Source: an uncultured Prevotellaceae bacterium | GTDB taxonomy: Bacteria; Bacteroidota; Bacteroidia; Bacteroidales; UBA3663 | Direction: 5' to 3' | Assembly: GCA_900319235.1 (NCBI GenBank) | Contig: ONNR01000001.1 | Span: 1-64,000, forward strand | Length of the DNA: 64,000 nt | Shown here: piece after piece, positions 7,857 through 17,450 of the stretch | How positions within the stretch are numbered: position 1 is the first letter of the stretch | Layout of the letters: the number at the start of each line of letters is the position of its first letter | Position numbers and translations under genes: made by a program | Notes under the pieces: model-generated | Told to the model about the DNA's origin: nothing | Seen by the model: only the letters and a program-made list of their open reading frames with translations | The model's database searches: none

Positions 7857-9305
7857 ATGAAATCCATCCACTCCCTTCTCATAGCCCTCTTCCTCCTAGC
7901 TTCCCCCTTTGCTTCGGCCCAGTTCCTGGTCAAGGATGACTTTTGGACTCTCGAACAGATTGGCAAGCGATATTACGATGTCGAGCCCGCTATGATTTAT
8001 CAGCAAACCTTCGGCATCACTGGTCATAATCAAGTCAAAGGGAACACCCTTTCAGAAATCGGTTTTCGTGAAGCGGGACTGACACCCCCTGCCGAAGTAA
8101 ACGGCCTTCAGCTTTCGTTTTTCCAGCCTGCCGACTTCGGCTATTATGCTGTGTTCGACGAAAAGGACTACAACATCATCGAACCTACTACTATCCTAGT
8201 TCTATATAATAAGGAAAAGAAACCTACCCACCAGTATCTGCTCAGCGAAGTTTTTGCCAATGGTCGTGTGTGCGATTTTCGCTATGCCGATGGTCTTTTT
8301 TACATAGCGTTAGGCAACGAAAATCGACTGACGGAGTTCGGCTATATGTCTTACCAGCTGTTCTGCTTCGACCTTCAGGCCGACCGCATCCTATGGCGTA
8401 CCAATTATGAGGTTTGCAAGAATCAGTTCGACGTGCTCGACAAATATCTCGTCTCTGGGTTCGGAGGCTCCGATCTCTCCGATTATGTCTATCTTATCGA
8501 CCGTCGTACTGGTGTTGTTCTCGACTATGTGCCCACTCCTTCACAACCAGAGTATATCGAAGCCACCCGCACACAAGATACCGTCTACGTGGTCGATTAT
8601 AATTCGGTAATCTATCGTTATCTCATCCTCGATAGATGCGTTCATGTAACTGGTAATGGCGTGCGACTGCGTCGTGGCCCTTCCACCAGCCATGAGATTT
8701 TTGCCGATGCCAAGGGTCGTCCCATCTATCCCCTGGCAGGCGACAATCTTGTCTATCTTGGTCAGTCGGGCGACTTTTACAAAGTGCGCTTCAAGAAGCA
8801 GGAACTATATATCTCCAAGCGTTACTCCGAACTCCGCGATCATATGCTCGAAAAGCAGAAACTCCTCACGCGTTGGCAGGACGCACTCGCTAGCCGTGGT
8901 GAGTATGTAGCTGCTCCCGCAAGCATTCTTTTTGTCGATATTGACAAAGATGGCGTTGACGAACGTATTTGCAAGGACTTCAATGACAACATAGCTGTAT
9001 TCACGGCGCGTAACCAGAACTATCAGCTTCTCTTCCTCGACAACCTCGAAAGTACACATATCTATCCCTCATCCGATGCCTTGCGCACCTATATGGACTT
9101 GTCCAATGGTTACATATCCGAGTCCATCTATCTGCTCAATGGCAGCCGTCTCCAGGCCACCTATCGCCGCGATAACGACACTTACACCAAACTCATCCCT
9201 CCCTCTAATTCACCCATCAAGATCAAAGCCAAGGAGTACGAAGCCCAACGTGCCCGCCTTGATGCCGCACCAGAGCTTTCCCTTGACACTTGCTTCGACC
9301 TTTGA
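7857..9305 (+). CDS. secreted protein with SH3b domain, function unknown
   Basis: A 482-residue exported protein. I chose the ATG at 7857 because it begins a clear signal peptide (MKSIHSLLIALFLLASPFASA); the frame is open further upstream without one. The middle of the protein looks like a beta-rich domain. Around residues 260-330 (VHVTGNGVRLRRGPSTSHEI to LYISKRYSEL) it matches a bacterial SH3 domain, usually a peptidoglycan- or peptide-binding module. A following stretch, VDIDKDGVDERICKDF, looks like a calcium-binding FG-GAP/EF-hand-type loop. I do not recognise a catalytic domain. The gene is C-rich on the coding strand, like its neighbours up to 17 kb. Confidence 0.8.
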   Translation: MKSIHSLLIALFLLASPFASAQFLVKDDFWTLEQIGKRYYDVEPAMIYQQTFGITGHNQVKGNTLSEIGFREAGLTPPAEVNGLQLSFFQPADFGYYAVFDEKDYNIIEPTTILVLYNKEKKPTHQYLLSEVFANGRVCDFRYADGLFYIALGNENRLTEFGYMSYQLFCFDLQADRILWRTNYEVCKNQFDVLDKYLVSGFGGSDLSDYVYLIDRRTGVVLDYVPTPSQPEYIEATRTQDTVYVVDYNSVIYRYLILDRCVHVTGNGVRLRRGPSTSHEIFADAKGRPIYPLAGDNLVYLGQSGDFYKVRFKKQELYISKRYSELRDHMLEKQKLLTRWQDALASRGEYVAAPASILFVDIDKDGVDERICKDFNDNIAVFTARNQNYQLLFLDNLESTHIYPSSDALRTYMDLSNGYISESIYLLNGSRLQATYRRDNDTYTKLIPPSNSPIKIKAKEYEAQRARLDAAPELSLDTCFDL

Positions 9306-9318
9306 TGCCCCTTTTTTG

Positions 9319-9388
9319 TCTCCGTCACGGCCGTCTTTGGTTGCTGTCCCTTCCTCCTGCGTTTCAATATCGGCCATCATTGGCTGCC
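9319..9388 (-). repeat. pair of GCAGCC dyad repeats
   Basis: Cores are at 9327-9344 (ACGGCCGTCTTTGGTTGC, partly decayed) and 9370-9387 (TCGGCCATCATTGGCTGC). The first is preceded by TGTCTCCGTC, the reversed linker. Confidence 0.75.
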
Positions 9389-9416
9389 CTCGTTCCTTTT
9401 TTAATACCACCCCTTT

Positions 9417-11036
9417 ATGAAACCCTTCCATTTCCTCCCCCTCGCCCTCTGTCTGCTGGCCTCTTGTGCTCAGCAACCCACTCAGTCTCCCGACCCTGCC
9501 GATGAGCAGCAGCTCTACATCGGCGATAACATCGCCGTAGCAAAGACCCAGTACGGCTATGTCAAGGGTTACATTCTTCACGGCACTTACACCTACCTCG
9601 GTATCCCCTACGGAAAAACCACCGAAGGCGAAGGTCGCTTCCTTCCCGCCCAGGCTCCAACTGCATGGAATGACACGCTGCCCACCGTCTTTTATGCGGC
9701 GTCGGCTCCACAGTTCACCGAGGGCAAATATGCCAACAACTACTACACCTTCACCGACCACTGGAACTACTATGATGTTGGTGAGGATTGCCTCAAACTC
9801 AACGTCTGGACTCAAGGCTTGGCCGATGGCAAGAAGCGTCCCGTCCTCTTCTGGATCCACGGCGGAGGCTTCACCAATGGTAATGGCATTGAGCAGGATG
9901 GCTACCATGGTGAGAATCTCAGTCGTTATGGCGATGTTGTCTTCGTTTCCGTAAACCATCGTCTCGGCCCCATCGGCTTTTCCGATTTCTCTGCCGTCGA
10001 TCCTCGTTATGCCGATTCGGGCAATGTCGGCATTCTCGACCTCGTGGAAGCCCTCAGATGGGTGAAAAACAACATTGAAGCCTTCGGCGGTGATCCTGCT
10101 AATGTTACCATTATGGGCCAGTCGGGTGGTGGAGCCAAAGTCTGTACCCTCGTCTCTATGGATGAATGCAAAGGCCTGATCAGCAAAGCTGTAGCTCTTA
10201 GCGGAAACATCTATAGTGCAATCGATCAGAATTATAGCTCTGCACTCGGTCAGTACATCTACCAGAAGGCAGGTCGCAATATGAAGAAACTCACCTCTAT
10301 GCCTTGGATCGAATACCTCCGTTTCGCCAATGAGGCCGCTGCCGAATTCAACCAGAAGACAAAAGGAAATGGCATGATGCGCGGTGCCTTTGGGCCTGTT
10401 GCCGATGGCCGTCACATACCCAAGGGAACCTTCTTCCAGGATCCCAATGGTGCTTCTGCAAATGTGCCGATGATTTTCTCCACCACCACTTGCGAGAATT
10501 CCATCAGCCGCACCAACGCAGCCCTCGAAACGCTCACCGACGAGCAGCTCGTTCCCTTTGTCGAGCGCTCTAAGCCTGGCCGTGATGCCAAGGCCATCAT
10601 TGAAGCCTACCGTAAGGCACTGCCCGATAAGTCGGGAATTGAACTTCTCGGCTACATCAATAGTTCACGCGATCGTGTCATTGGCGCAATCAATGCCAAG
10701 GCCGTACAGCCAGCTCCGCTCTATCTCGCATGGTTCGATTGGCAGCCACCTCTCTTCGATGGTCGTATGCGTGCTTTCCATTGTCTTGACATCTGTTTCT
10801 GGTTCCGCAACACCGACCTTATGGTGACTCATACGGGTGGCGGCGCTCGTCCACGTGCGCTCTCGACTAAGATGGCTGATGCTCTCCTTGCATTTATGCG
10901 CACTGGTGACCCAAATTGCGCATCTCTTCACGAGTGGCCACGCTACACTCCCGAAACCGGCCAGAGTATGCTCCTCAATGACGACTGCCATGTCGTCGAC
11001 GACATCGACCGTGACGCTCGTGCACTGCTCCAATAA
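9417..11036 (+). CDS. carboxylesterase type B family lipoprotein
   Basis: A 539-residue alpha/beta hydrolase of the carboxylesterase/lipase (type B) family. The signal peptide ends in the lipobox LLASC, so it is probably anchored in an outer or inner membrane leaflet. Typical family segments follow: YLGIPYGKTTEGEGRF, then DCLKLNVWTQG, the oxyanion region FWIHGGGFTNGNG, and the nucleophile elbow GQSGGGAKV with the catalytic Ser (GQSGG instead of the more common GESAG). A GVLDL/ALRWVKNNIEAFGGDP-like segment precedes it, as expected. The natural ester is unknown; such enzymes in gut Bacteroidales often trim acylated plant or host compounds. Confidence 0.92.
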   Translation: MKPFHFLPLALCLLASCAQQPTQSPDPADEQQLYIGDNIAVAKTQYGYVKGYILHGTYTYLGIPYGKTTEGEGRFLPAQAPTAWNDTLPTVFYAASAPQFTEGKYANNYYTFTDHWNYYDVGEDCLKLNVWTQGLADGKKRPVLFWIHGGGFTNGNGIEQDGYHGENLSRYGDVVFVSVNHRLGPIGFSDFSAVDPRYADSGNVGILDLVEALRWVKNNIEAFGGDPANVTIMGQSGGGAKVCTLVSMDECKGLISKAVALSGNIYSAIDQNYSSALGQYIYQKAGRNMKKLTSMPWIEYLRFANEAAAEFNQKTKGNGMMRGAFGPVADGRHIPKGTFFQDPNGASANVPMIFSTTTCENSISRTNAALETLTDEQLVPFVERSKPGRDAKAIIEAYRKALPDKSGIELLGYINSSRDRVIGAINAKAVQPAPLYLAWFDWQPPLFDGRMRAFHCLDICFWFRNTDLMVTHTGGGARPRALSTKMADALLAFMRTGDPNCASLHEWPRYTPETGQSMLLNDDCHVVDDIDRDARALLQ

Positions 11037-11116
11037 TCTCGAGCACTCGTTGCAGGTCTGGTTTCTCTATCCATTTAAGTGATCCCATTGCATCCATCGT
11101 AGGCTATTCCCTATTT

Positions 11117-11147
11117 TGTGTCTCATCGGCGGCCTTCTTTGGTCGCC
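11117..11147 (-). repeat. GCAGCC dyad repeat
   Basis: The core at 11129-11146, GCGGCCTTCTTTGGTCGC, is preceded by TGTGTCTCATC. A more decayed half copy (GCATCCATCGTAGGCTAT) lies at about 11091-11108. The remaining gap bases to 11255 are plain and C-rich. Confidence 0.7.
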
Positions 11148-11255
11148 CTTTTCATTTTGTCTCATTTTGCCCACTCTACCCATCAATTCTTACCAAATCA
11201 TTCTCTAAGCCCCACTTTTCACCCGCAAAAACACCCACCCAAACAAAAAAATCCC

Positions 11256-11263
11256 TACCTTTG
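11256..11263 (+). promoter_or_regulatory. -7 promoter element for the OmpA-like gene
   Basis: TACCTTTG matches TANNTTTG and lies 43 bases before the GTG start. A clear -33 TTTG is not seen. Confidence 0.6.
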
Positions 11264-11306
11264 CCCAAATTATATCAATCCAACCAATTCGCAAATTATC
11301 AAATTC

Positions 11307-12476
11307 GTGACAAAAAAAATCAAAATACTCCTTCTCCTCGCCGTCGTTTCCGCTTCGACAGTACAGGCCCAGACCCCTGATGGCTACGACGATGGTATAT
11401 ACCACAAGTGGGAAATCAAGTTCGATGCCGCACCATCCATCGCCTCCCGAGGCGATCAGGACGAAGGCTACGGCCTCACTGATTACGATGAGTCCATCGG
11501 TGCCGACCTTGGTTTTGGCTACAACTTCACTTCCAACTGGTATGCAGGCCTGTCCTCGGGATTTTGGTTCCATTGGGGAGGCGAGACCAACAAGATGATT
11601 CCTGTCCTTGCCGATATTGTATGGCGTTGGAATCTCGGTACCAGCGAGCGTTTTTCTCTTTTCCTCCAGGGCCGCTCAGGCTACCTCTTCGGTCTCGAGA
11701 AGGATCGTGATCGCTACAAAGGGCTCCCCGACTATCGATTCTCCGACCATTTCTATGCCGATATTCAGCCCGGTATCTATATTCGCACTCGTCGAAACAT
11801 CGACTTCCGCGTCTCTCTCGGTTATGGCTACACCCATCCCATTCATAACTACGAGCAGAAGTACATCGATGCTATGTCCGAAGAGCAGCGCGAAGAATTT
11901 GGTAAGGACTATTATTTCGCCCAACCCGAACACATCGTCACCCTCAAGCTCGGTTTCAACTTCCGTGGCAAACCTACCACACCTTCTCGCAACTTCAAAC
12001 TTGAAGACGAGATTGAAGAGCTCGAAGTAAAGGCTCGCATCGAGCGTCAGGTAGCCGACCGTGCACAATACCGTGCTGACCGCGCTACCGAGCGTTTGGT
12101 AAAGAATGATGAACAGTTCGAGCGTCAGGTCGAGAAGACACGCCAGCGAGAGTCCGACATGGTTCTTTATTATGTCATTCCCGATGCCGACGATGTCCCC
12201 ACTATCGATGCAGATCTTCAGCTCCTCGCCGAATGGGCCAAGTCGCACAAGAAAGGCCGTATTGTCCTCAAGACTTACATCGCCAATACTCGTTCTGCCC
12301 TGTCGTATGCCTCCGACGCACGTAAGCGCATCAAGCACGTCAAAGACGTTCTTGTTAACACCTACCATATCAAGGCCCGCGTCATCAAGTCCGACATTTA
12401 CGTAGTTTCCGACAAGACCGCCCGCGAAAACGACATTTCTCGCCGCGTAGACATCTACAAGAAACTCCGCAAATAA
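11307..12476 (+). CDS. outer-membrane barrel protein with coiled coil and OmpA-like C-terminus (DUF3575/DUF3868-type)
   Basis: A 389-residue exported protein. The start is the GTG at 11307, because it opens the signal peptide VTKKIKILLLLAVVSASTVQAQ and lies just downstream of a -7 box. Longer in-frame starts precede the promoter. Residues 25-195 are a small beta-barrel (FGYNFTSNWYAGLSSGFWF and similar aromatic-ended strands). Residues of about 205-270 form a charged coiled coil. The last 110 residues (IVLKTYIANTRSALSYASDA) resemble a divergent OmpA C-terminal domain, which usually grips peptidoglycan. It resembles the barrel proteins at 23.7-34.5 kb in design but lies in a separate unit. Confidence 0.75.
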   Translation: MTKKIKILLLLAVVSASTVQAQTPDGYDDGIYHKWEIKFDAAPSIASRGDQDEGYGLTDYDESIGADLGFGYNFTSNWYAGLSSGFWFHWGGETNKMIPVLADIVWRWNLGTSERFSLFLQGRSGYLFGLEKDRDRYKGLPDYRFSDHFYADIQPGIYIRTRRNIDFRVSLGYGYTHPIHNYEQKYIDAMSEEQREEFGKDYYFAQPEHIVTLKLGFNFRGKPTTPSRNFKLEDEIEELEVKARIERQVADRAQYRADRATERLVKNDEQFERQVEKTRQRESDMVLYYVIPDADDVPTIDADLQLLAEWAKSHKKGRIVLKTYIANTRSALSYASDARKRIKHVKDVLVNTYHIKARVIKSDIYVVSDKTARENDISRRVDIYKKLRK

Positions 12477-12483
12477 TCCTTCG

Positions 12484-12512
12484 TTTATTCGTGGCCGCCA
12501 AGTTTGGCGGCC
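12484..12512 (-). repeat. GCAGCC dyad repeat with fully matched GGCCGCCA arms
   Basis: The core at 12493-12512 reads GGCCGCCAAGTTTGGCGGCC, with perfect 8-bp arms and a 4-base loop. The arm sequence differs from the main type but stays paired, evidence for selection on the hairpin. Confidence 0.85.
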
Positions 12513-12535
12513 CTTCACCCTTAATACCCATCCCC

Positions 12536-13477
12536 ATGAAACCCCTAAAGTCCCTTCTCCTCGCCGCCTTGACAGCCCTGACGCTCGTTTCATGCGGCAC
12601 TGCATCGAAAGTCCCCGTCACAGGCCGTGTCCACCGCCTTTCTGTTTCTGACGAACAAGTGCTCAGCCTCAGTAACTCTCAGTACAAGGAGTATATGGCT
12701 TCCGCCAAAAAGTCAACCGACGCTAACGCCACAGCCCTTGTCAAGCGTGTCGGACAGCGCCTTGCCACTGCGGTCGAAACTTATCTGCGTGAAAACGGAT
12801 TCGCCAACGAACTGCAGTACTTCAATTGGGAATTCAATCTTGTGAAGGACGACGCAGTCAACGCATTCTGTATGCCCGGTGGTAAGATTGTAGTTTATGA
12901 AGGTCTCCTGCCCGTCACACAGGACGAGCCATCCCTCGCCATCGTCCTCGGCCATGAGATTGCCCATGCTGTGGCCAAACATAGCGCCGAGCAGATTTCA
13001 AAGAAGTACAATCAGAGCCAGTTCACCCAGTTGGGAGGAGCCATTCTCTCGTCTGCTGTTGGTGAAGGTGCAGCCCAAGTCGCCACCGCTATGGCATCTA
13101 TCGGTCTCCAGTTCGCCAACGCTCACTACAGCCGTGAGAACGAAAGCGAAGCTGATCACATGGGCCTCGTCTTCGCAGCTATGGCAGGCTACGATCCTGC
13201 CGTTGCAGTTACATTCTGGCAGCGAATGAGTGCCGCATCCGGCGGTGGTTCCACAAGCTATCTAAGTAGTCACCCCAGCGATGCCAAGCGTATCACTGAC
13301 ATCCAGAAGTGGCTCCCCGAGGCTCAGCAGTACTACCAAGCCTCTAAGGCCACTCCTGCTGCCACAACGCAGTCCTCTTCAAAGAAGTCCACTAAGACCT
13401 CCACAAAAACTACCACAAAGGCTTCCACAAAAACCAACACCTCTAAAGCCACGACTTCCAAGAAGTTCACTTTCTGA
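12536..13477 (+). CDS. M48 family metalloprotease lipoprotein
   Basis: A 313-residue lipoprotein. The ATG at 12536 begins the signal peptide MKPLKSLLLAALTALTLVSCG; 15 upstream in-frame codons come from the dyad repeat and are rejected. The zinc site is HEIAH within LGHEIAHAVAKHS, and the third ligand Glu is in ENESEADHMGL, as in BepA/LoiP-type M48 proteases that act on misfolded envelope proteins. The conserved segment NAFCMPGGKIVVYEGLL precedes it. The last 40 residues are a repetitive Ser/Thr/Lys tail (TKTSTKTTTKASTKT), unusual for the family and perhaps a cell-wall or nucleic-acid contact. A hairpin follows the stop. Confidence 0.93.
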   Translation: MKPLKSLLLAALTALTLVSCGTASKVPVTGRVHRLSVSDEQVLSLSNSQYKEYMASAKKSTDANATALVKRVGQRLATAVETYLRENGFANELQYFNWEFNLVKDDAVNAFCMPGGKIVVYEGLLPVTQDEPSLAIVLGHEIAHAVAKHSAEQISKKYNQSQFTQLGGAILSSAVGEGAAQVATAMASIGLQFANAHYSRENESEADHMGLVFAAMAGYDPAVAVTFWQRMSAASGGGSTSYLSSHPSDAKRITDIQKWLPEAQQYYQASKATPAATTQSSSKKSTKTSTKTTTKASTKTNTSKATTSKKFTF

Positions 13478-13488
13478 CTCCATAATAA

Positions 13489-13512
13489 GAGGCGGCCCAT
13501 CTCGGCCGCCTC
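13489..13512 (+). terminator. GC-rich hairpin after the M48 gene
   Basis: GAGGCGGCC and GGCCGCCTC form a 9-bp perfect stem with a 6-base loop, 11 bases past the stop codon. No T run follows, so termination may be weak or rho-assisted. Confidence 0.6.
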
Positions 13513-13534
13513 ATTCATTGCCCCACGTCTTCCT

Positions 13535-13650
13535 CGTTTGCGTCGAGGCCAAGTTTGGCTGCATCTCTCTTCGTTTCATTTCGCGTCCCCGTCGCGACCG
13601 TTCTTGTCTACTTCCCTTTGGTATCCTAGTCTCGACCATCTATGGCCGCC
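13535..13650 (-). repeat. three GCAGCC dyad repeats
   Basis: Cores are at 13545-13562 (GAGGCCAAGTTTGGCTGC), 13594-13611 (decayed) and 13632-13649 (TCGACCATCTATGGCCGC), all in minus orientation. The rest of the gap to 13753 is C-rich then AT-rich with no gene. Confidence 0.75.
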
Positions 13651-13753
13651 CAAATGAAAACTCTCCTCATCAATTTCCCCCAAAAAACACCAAATATCAC
13701 CATAAAAACACATTTTTTAACCCTAAACGTGTACAACCTATTATATAATAGAT

Positions 13754-13761
13754 TATATTTG
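13754..13761 (+). promoter_or_regulatory. -7 promoter element for the PfkB kinase gene
   Basis: TATATTTG lies 27 bases before the ATG at 13789. No clear -33 box is seen. Confidence 0.65.
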
Positions 13762-13788
13762 CCATGAAAAATAAAGTTCTACTGCTTT

Positions 13789-14694
13789 ATGCGCGAAATT
13801 ATTTGTATTGGTCACATCACGCATGACCACATCGTAACCCCAGATATCGACCTCCATATCCCGGGCGGTACTGCATGGTATTTCGCATGGGGTATGCATG
13901 CTCTTGCTGCTTCCGATTCCGCACCTTGTTCCCCTTATCGGCTCATTACCGCAGTAGGAGAGGAGGATATGCCTGCCGTCGAGCAGCTGCGCAATGCAGG
14001 TGTGAATGTCGAGGTTCTCCCAAGCCAGGCCACGGTGTATTTCGAAAACAAGTATGGCGCCAATATGAACAACCGTCAGCAGCGTGTGCTCAGCAAGGCC
14101 GCTCCTTTCACTTGGGACCGCCTCGAACCCCTGCTCCAGGGCGTTGAACGCCCATACTTCATCCTTGGTTCCCTATTGGCCGATGATTTCCCGCTCGATG
14201 TCATCCATCGTCTCCACGAGATTGGCAAGGTCGTCGTTGACGTGCAAGGTTATCTGCGCGAAGTTGTAGGCGAAGAGGTTCGTGCTACCGATTGGCCCCA
14301 GAAGCAGGAAGCCCTTCAGTATGTCCATGTCCTCAAGACCAACGAATACGAGATGGACGTCCTTACAGGCGAAACCGATCCAGTCAAGGCTGTCCATAAG
14401 CTTGGCAACTGGGGAGTAGGAGAGGTTCTCCTCACACTCGGCGACCTCGGTTCGGTCATTTATCGCCGCAAGGAGGATAGTACCACCCGCATTGAATCTT
14501 TCCCACCTCGTAAGCTTGTCGATGCCACTGGTTGTGGCGACACCTATACGATGGCTTACTGCTATCGTCGCACACAAGGCGCTAGCGTTCTCGAAGCTGG
14601 CCGTTTCGCTGCCGCCGTCGCCTCCCTTAAGCTCGAGCGCTCCGGTCCCTTCAACGGCACCGTCCCTCAGGTCCAGGCACTCTTGGCTAAGTAG
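13789..14694 (+). CDS. PfkB family carbohydrate kinase
   Basis: A 301-residue kinase of the ribokinase/PfkB superfamily, which phosphorylates a sugar, polyol or nucleoside with ATP. It begins IICIGHITHDHIV with the GG motif PGGTAWYFAWG. The C-terminal signature DATGCGDTYTMAYCYRR contains the catalytic Asp and the anion-hole residues. The KTNEYEMDVLTGE segment is typical. The substrate cannot be deduced; some relatives are inositol- or adenosine-type kinases. The protein is cytosolic. It is preceded by its own promoter and is 128 bases upstream of enolase. Confidence 0.9.
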   Translation: MREIICIGHITHDHIVTPDIDLHIPGGTAWYFAWGMHALAASDSAPCSPYRLITAVGEEDMPAVEQLRNAGVNVEVLPSQATVYFENKYGANMNNRQQRVLSKAAPFTWDRLEPLLQGVERPYFILGSLLADDFPLDVIHRLHEIGKVVVDVQGYLREVVGEEVRATDWPQKQEALQYVHVLKTNEYEMDVLTGETDPVKAVHKLGNWGVGEVLLTLGDLGSVIYRRKEDSTTRIESFPPRKLVDATGCGDTYTMAYCYRRTQGASVLEAGRFAAAVASLKLERSGPFNGTVPQVQALLAK

Positions 14695-14703
14695 CCGCCC
14701 CTA

Positions 14704-14766
14704 GCATCCCCGTCTCGGCCGTCCTTGCCGCCTCCTCGTGTCTATGTCGCAGCTATGTTTGGCTGC
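14704..14766 (-). repeat. pair of GCAGCC dyad repeats
   Basis: Cores are at 14714-14731 (CTCGGCCGTCCTTGCCGC) and 14749-14766 (GCAGCTATGTTTGGCTGC), spaced exactly 35 bases. The reversed linker GTGTCTATGTC lies between them. Confidence 0.85.
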
Positions 14767-14807
14767 CCCCTATAAAATTCCTTTAACCAAAATAAACAGT
14801 GTTCTAA

Positions 14808-16130
<1,323 letters not shown>

Positions 16131-16147
16131 TCCCTCTACCCATCATA

Positions 16148-16182
16148 ATCCACCCCTCCCCAAAAGGCGGGGTGGATTTTTT
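16148..16182 (+). terminator. terminator of enolase
   Basis: ATCCACCCC and GGGGTGGAT form a 9-bp stem around a 12-base loop, followed by six T. Confidence 0.93.
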
Positions 16183-16245
16183 GTTTCGTCGCAGCTAGAT
16201 TTGGCTGCCTTTCCTTTTGTTTCAGTTGCAGCCATCTGTGGCCGT
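16183..16245 (-). repeat. pair of GCAGCC dyad repeats (last copies in minus orientation)
   Basis: Cores are at 16191-16208 (GCAGCTAGATTTGGCTGC) and 16228-16245 (GCAGCCATCTGTGGCCGT), spaced 37 bases, directly after the enolase terminator. Confidence 0.85.
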
Positions 16246-16272
16246 CCTCATCCTTTATCAATACTCTACACC

Positions 16273-17253
16273 ATGACCACCTTCAAACTTGGCATTATCG
16301 GCGCCGGTTGGATCGCCGACCAAATGGGCAAGACCATTACTCCCATCCCGGGTTATGAGGTCTATGCCATCGCATCACGTTCCCTCGAGAAGGCCCAGGC
16401 CTTTGCCCAGCGCTACGGCTGCACCCGCATCTACGATAGCTATGAGGCCCTAGTCCAGGACCCCGACGTCGATCTCGTGTACATTGCCACACCCCATTCC
16501 CACCACTACGCCCACACCCGCCTCGCCCTCGAGCACGGCAAGCCCTGTCTTGTCGAAAAAGCCTTTACCGCTAACGCAGCTGAAGCCTGCGAACTCCTCG
16601 ACTTTGCTCATCAGAAAGGCATCTTCATAACCGAAGCCATTTGGACCCGCTATATGCCCCTCTCCCATAAGATCAAGGAGATTATGGAGAGTGGCATCAT
16701 TGGCCAGCCACAAATTTTACAGGCCAGCCTCTGCTACAATATGAAGCACAAGCAGCGCATCTTCCTTCCAGAACTCGCAGGTGGCGCTCTCCTCGATGTC
16801 GGCGTCTATGCGCTTAACTTTGCCCGTATGTATTTCGGCACCGAAATCGTCCGTCAGGTCAGCAACTGCGTCCTCGGGCCCACAGGTATGGATATGCAGG
16901 AATGCGTCTCACTCACCTATGCCGACGGCAAGATGGCCAACCTCCAATCGGGAGCACTCTGTCTCAACGACCGCCGTGGCATCATAAGCGGCACTGAAGG
17001 CTATATCAGCGTCGATAACATCAATTGTCCCGGAAGGGTAGAGGTATGGCGCAATTACGAACTCGTCGCCACCTACGACCGCCCTATCGAAATGGTTACT
17101 GGCTACGAATATCAGGTCTTTGAAAGCAAACGATGCATCGAGGCCGGTCTCCTCGAATCCCCCATGATGCCCCACGCCGAAACCCTCTCCATCATGCAGC
17201 AAATGGATTCCCTCCGCAAAGAATGGGGCGTCCGTTATCCTATGGACCGCTAA
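16273..17253 (+). CDS. Gfo/Idh/MocA family oxidoreductase
   Basis: A 326-residue NAD(P)-dependent sugar or polyol dehydrogenase-type protein. The ATG at 16273 begins MTTFKLGIIGAGWIADQMGK, the Rossmann GxGxxA fold. The family motif EKP appears as VEKAFTAN, so the usual proline is replaced by Ala while the Lys remains. The C-terminal alpha/beta domain includes the GGALLDVGVYALNFARMYFG segment. In many relatives the substrate is a trans-dihydrodiol or a sugar such as xylose; it cannot be fixed here. It is the last C-rich gene before the composition change. Confidence 0.92.
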   Translation: MTTFKLGIIGAGWIADQMGKTITPIPGYEVYAIASRSLEKAQAFAQRYGCTRIYDSYEALVQDPDVDLVYIATPHSHHYAHTRLALEHGKPCLVEKAFTANAAEACELLDFAHQKGIFITEAIWTRYMPLSHKIKEIMESGIIGQPQILQASLCYNMKHKQRIFLPELAGGALLDVGVYALNFARMYFGTEIVRQVSNCVLGPTGMDMQECVSLTYADGKMANLQSGALCLNDRRGIISGTEGYISVDNINCPGRVEVWRNYELVATYDRPIEMVTGYEYQVFESKRCIEAGLLESPMMPHAETLSIMQQMDSLRKEWGVRYPMDR

Positions 17254-17285
17254 GTATATGTTAAGGAATAAAAGAACGGTTTTAT

Positions 17286-17346
17286 AACGAATTTGAGAAT
17301 TATTGAATGGTGTGTTATAAGATAACAGACAATTCTCAAATTCGTT
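17286..17346 (+). other. 16-bp perfect inverted repeat with 29-base loop
   Basis: AACGAATTTGAGAATT (17286-17301) is exactly inverted at 17331-17346 and followed by TTTTG. It lies 32 bases past the oxidoreductase stop and 104 bases before the TOTE gene. It could be a terminator with a long loop, or an operator or structured leader. The surrounding 17254-17450 gap is AT-rich with no dyad repeat of the GCAGCC family. Confidence 0.75.
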
Positions 17347-17450
17347 TTTGAGTGTAATTTCCTTTCTCCCTTGCAAATTAATAGCTCATATAGTATTTCC
17401 CTCTGAGGTTGTAATCATCACTTTTTATTGGTACATCATTATAGTATTGA

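Noticed and set aside
12491..12535. Fifteen extra N-terminal codons (MAAKFGG...) before the M48 protease
   Set aside because: They come from a dyad repeat and would hide the signal peptide; the ATG at 12536 fits better. The same MAAKFG reading arises at many copies and is an artefact of the core.
17246..17272. Possible dif-like site (TAAGTATATGTTAAGG)
   Set aside because: It has only partial likeness to known XerCD sites, and the skew direction favours an origin over a terminus.
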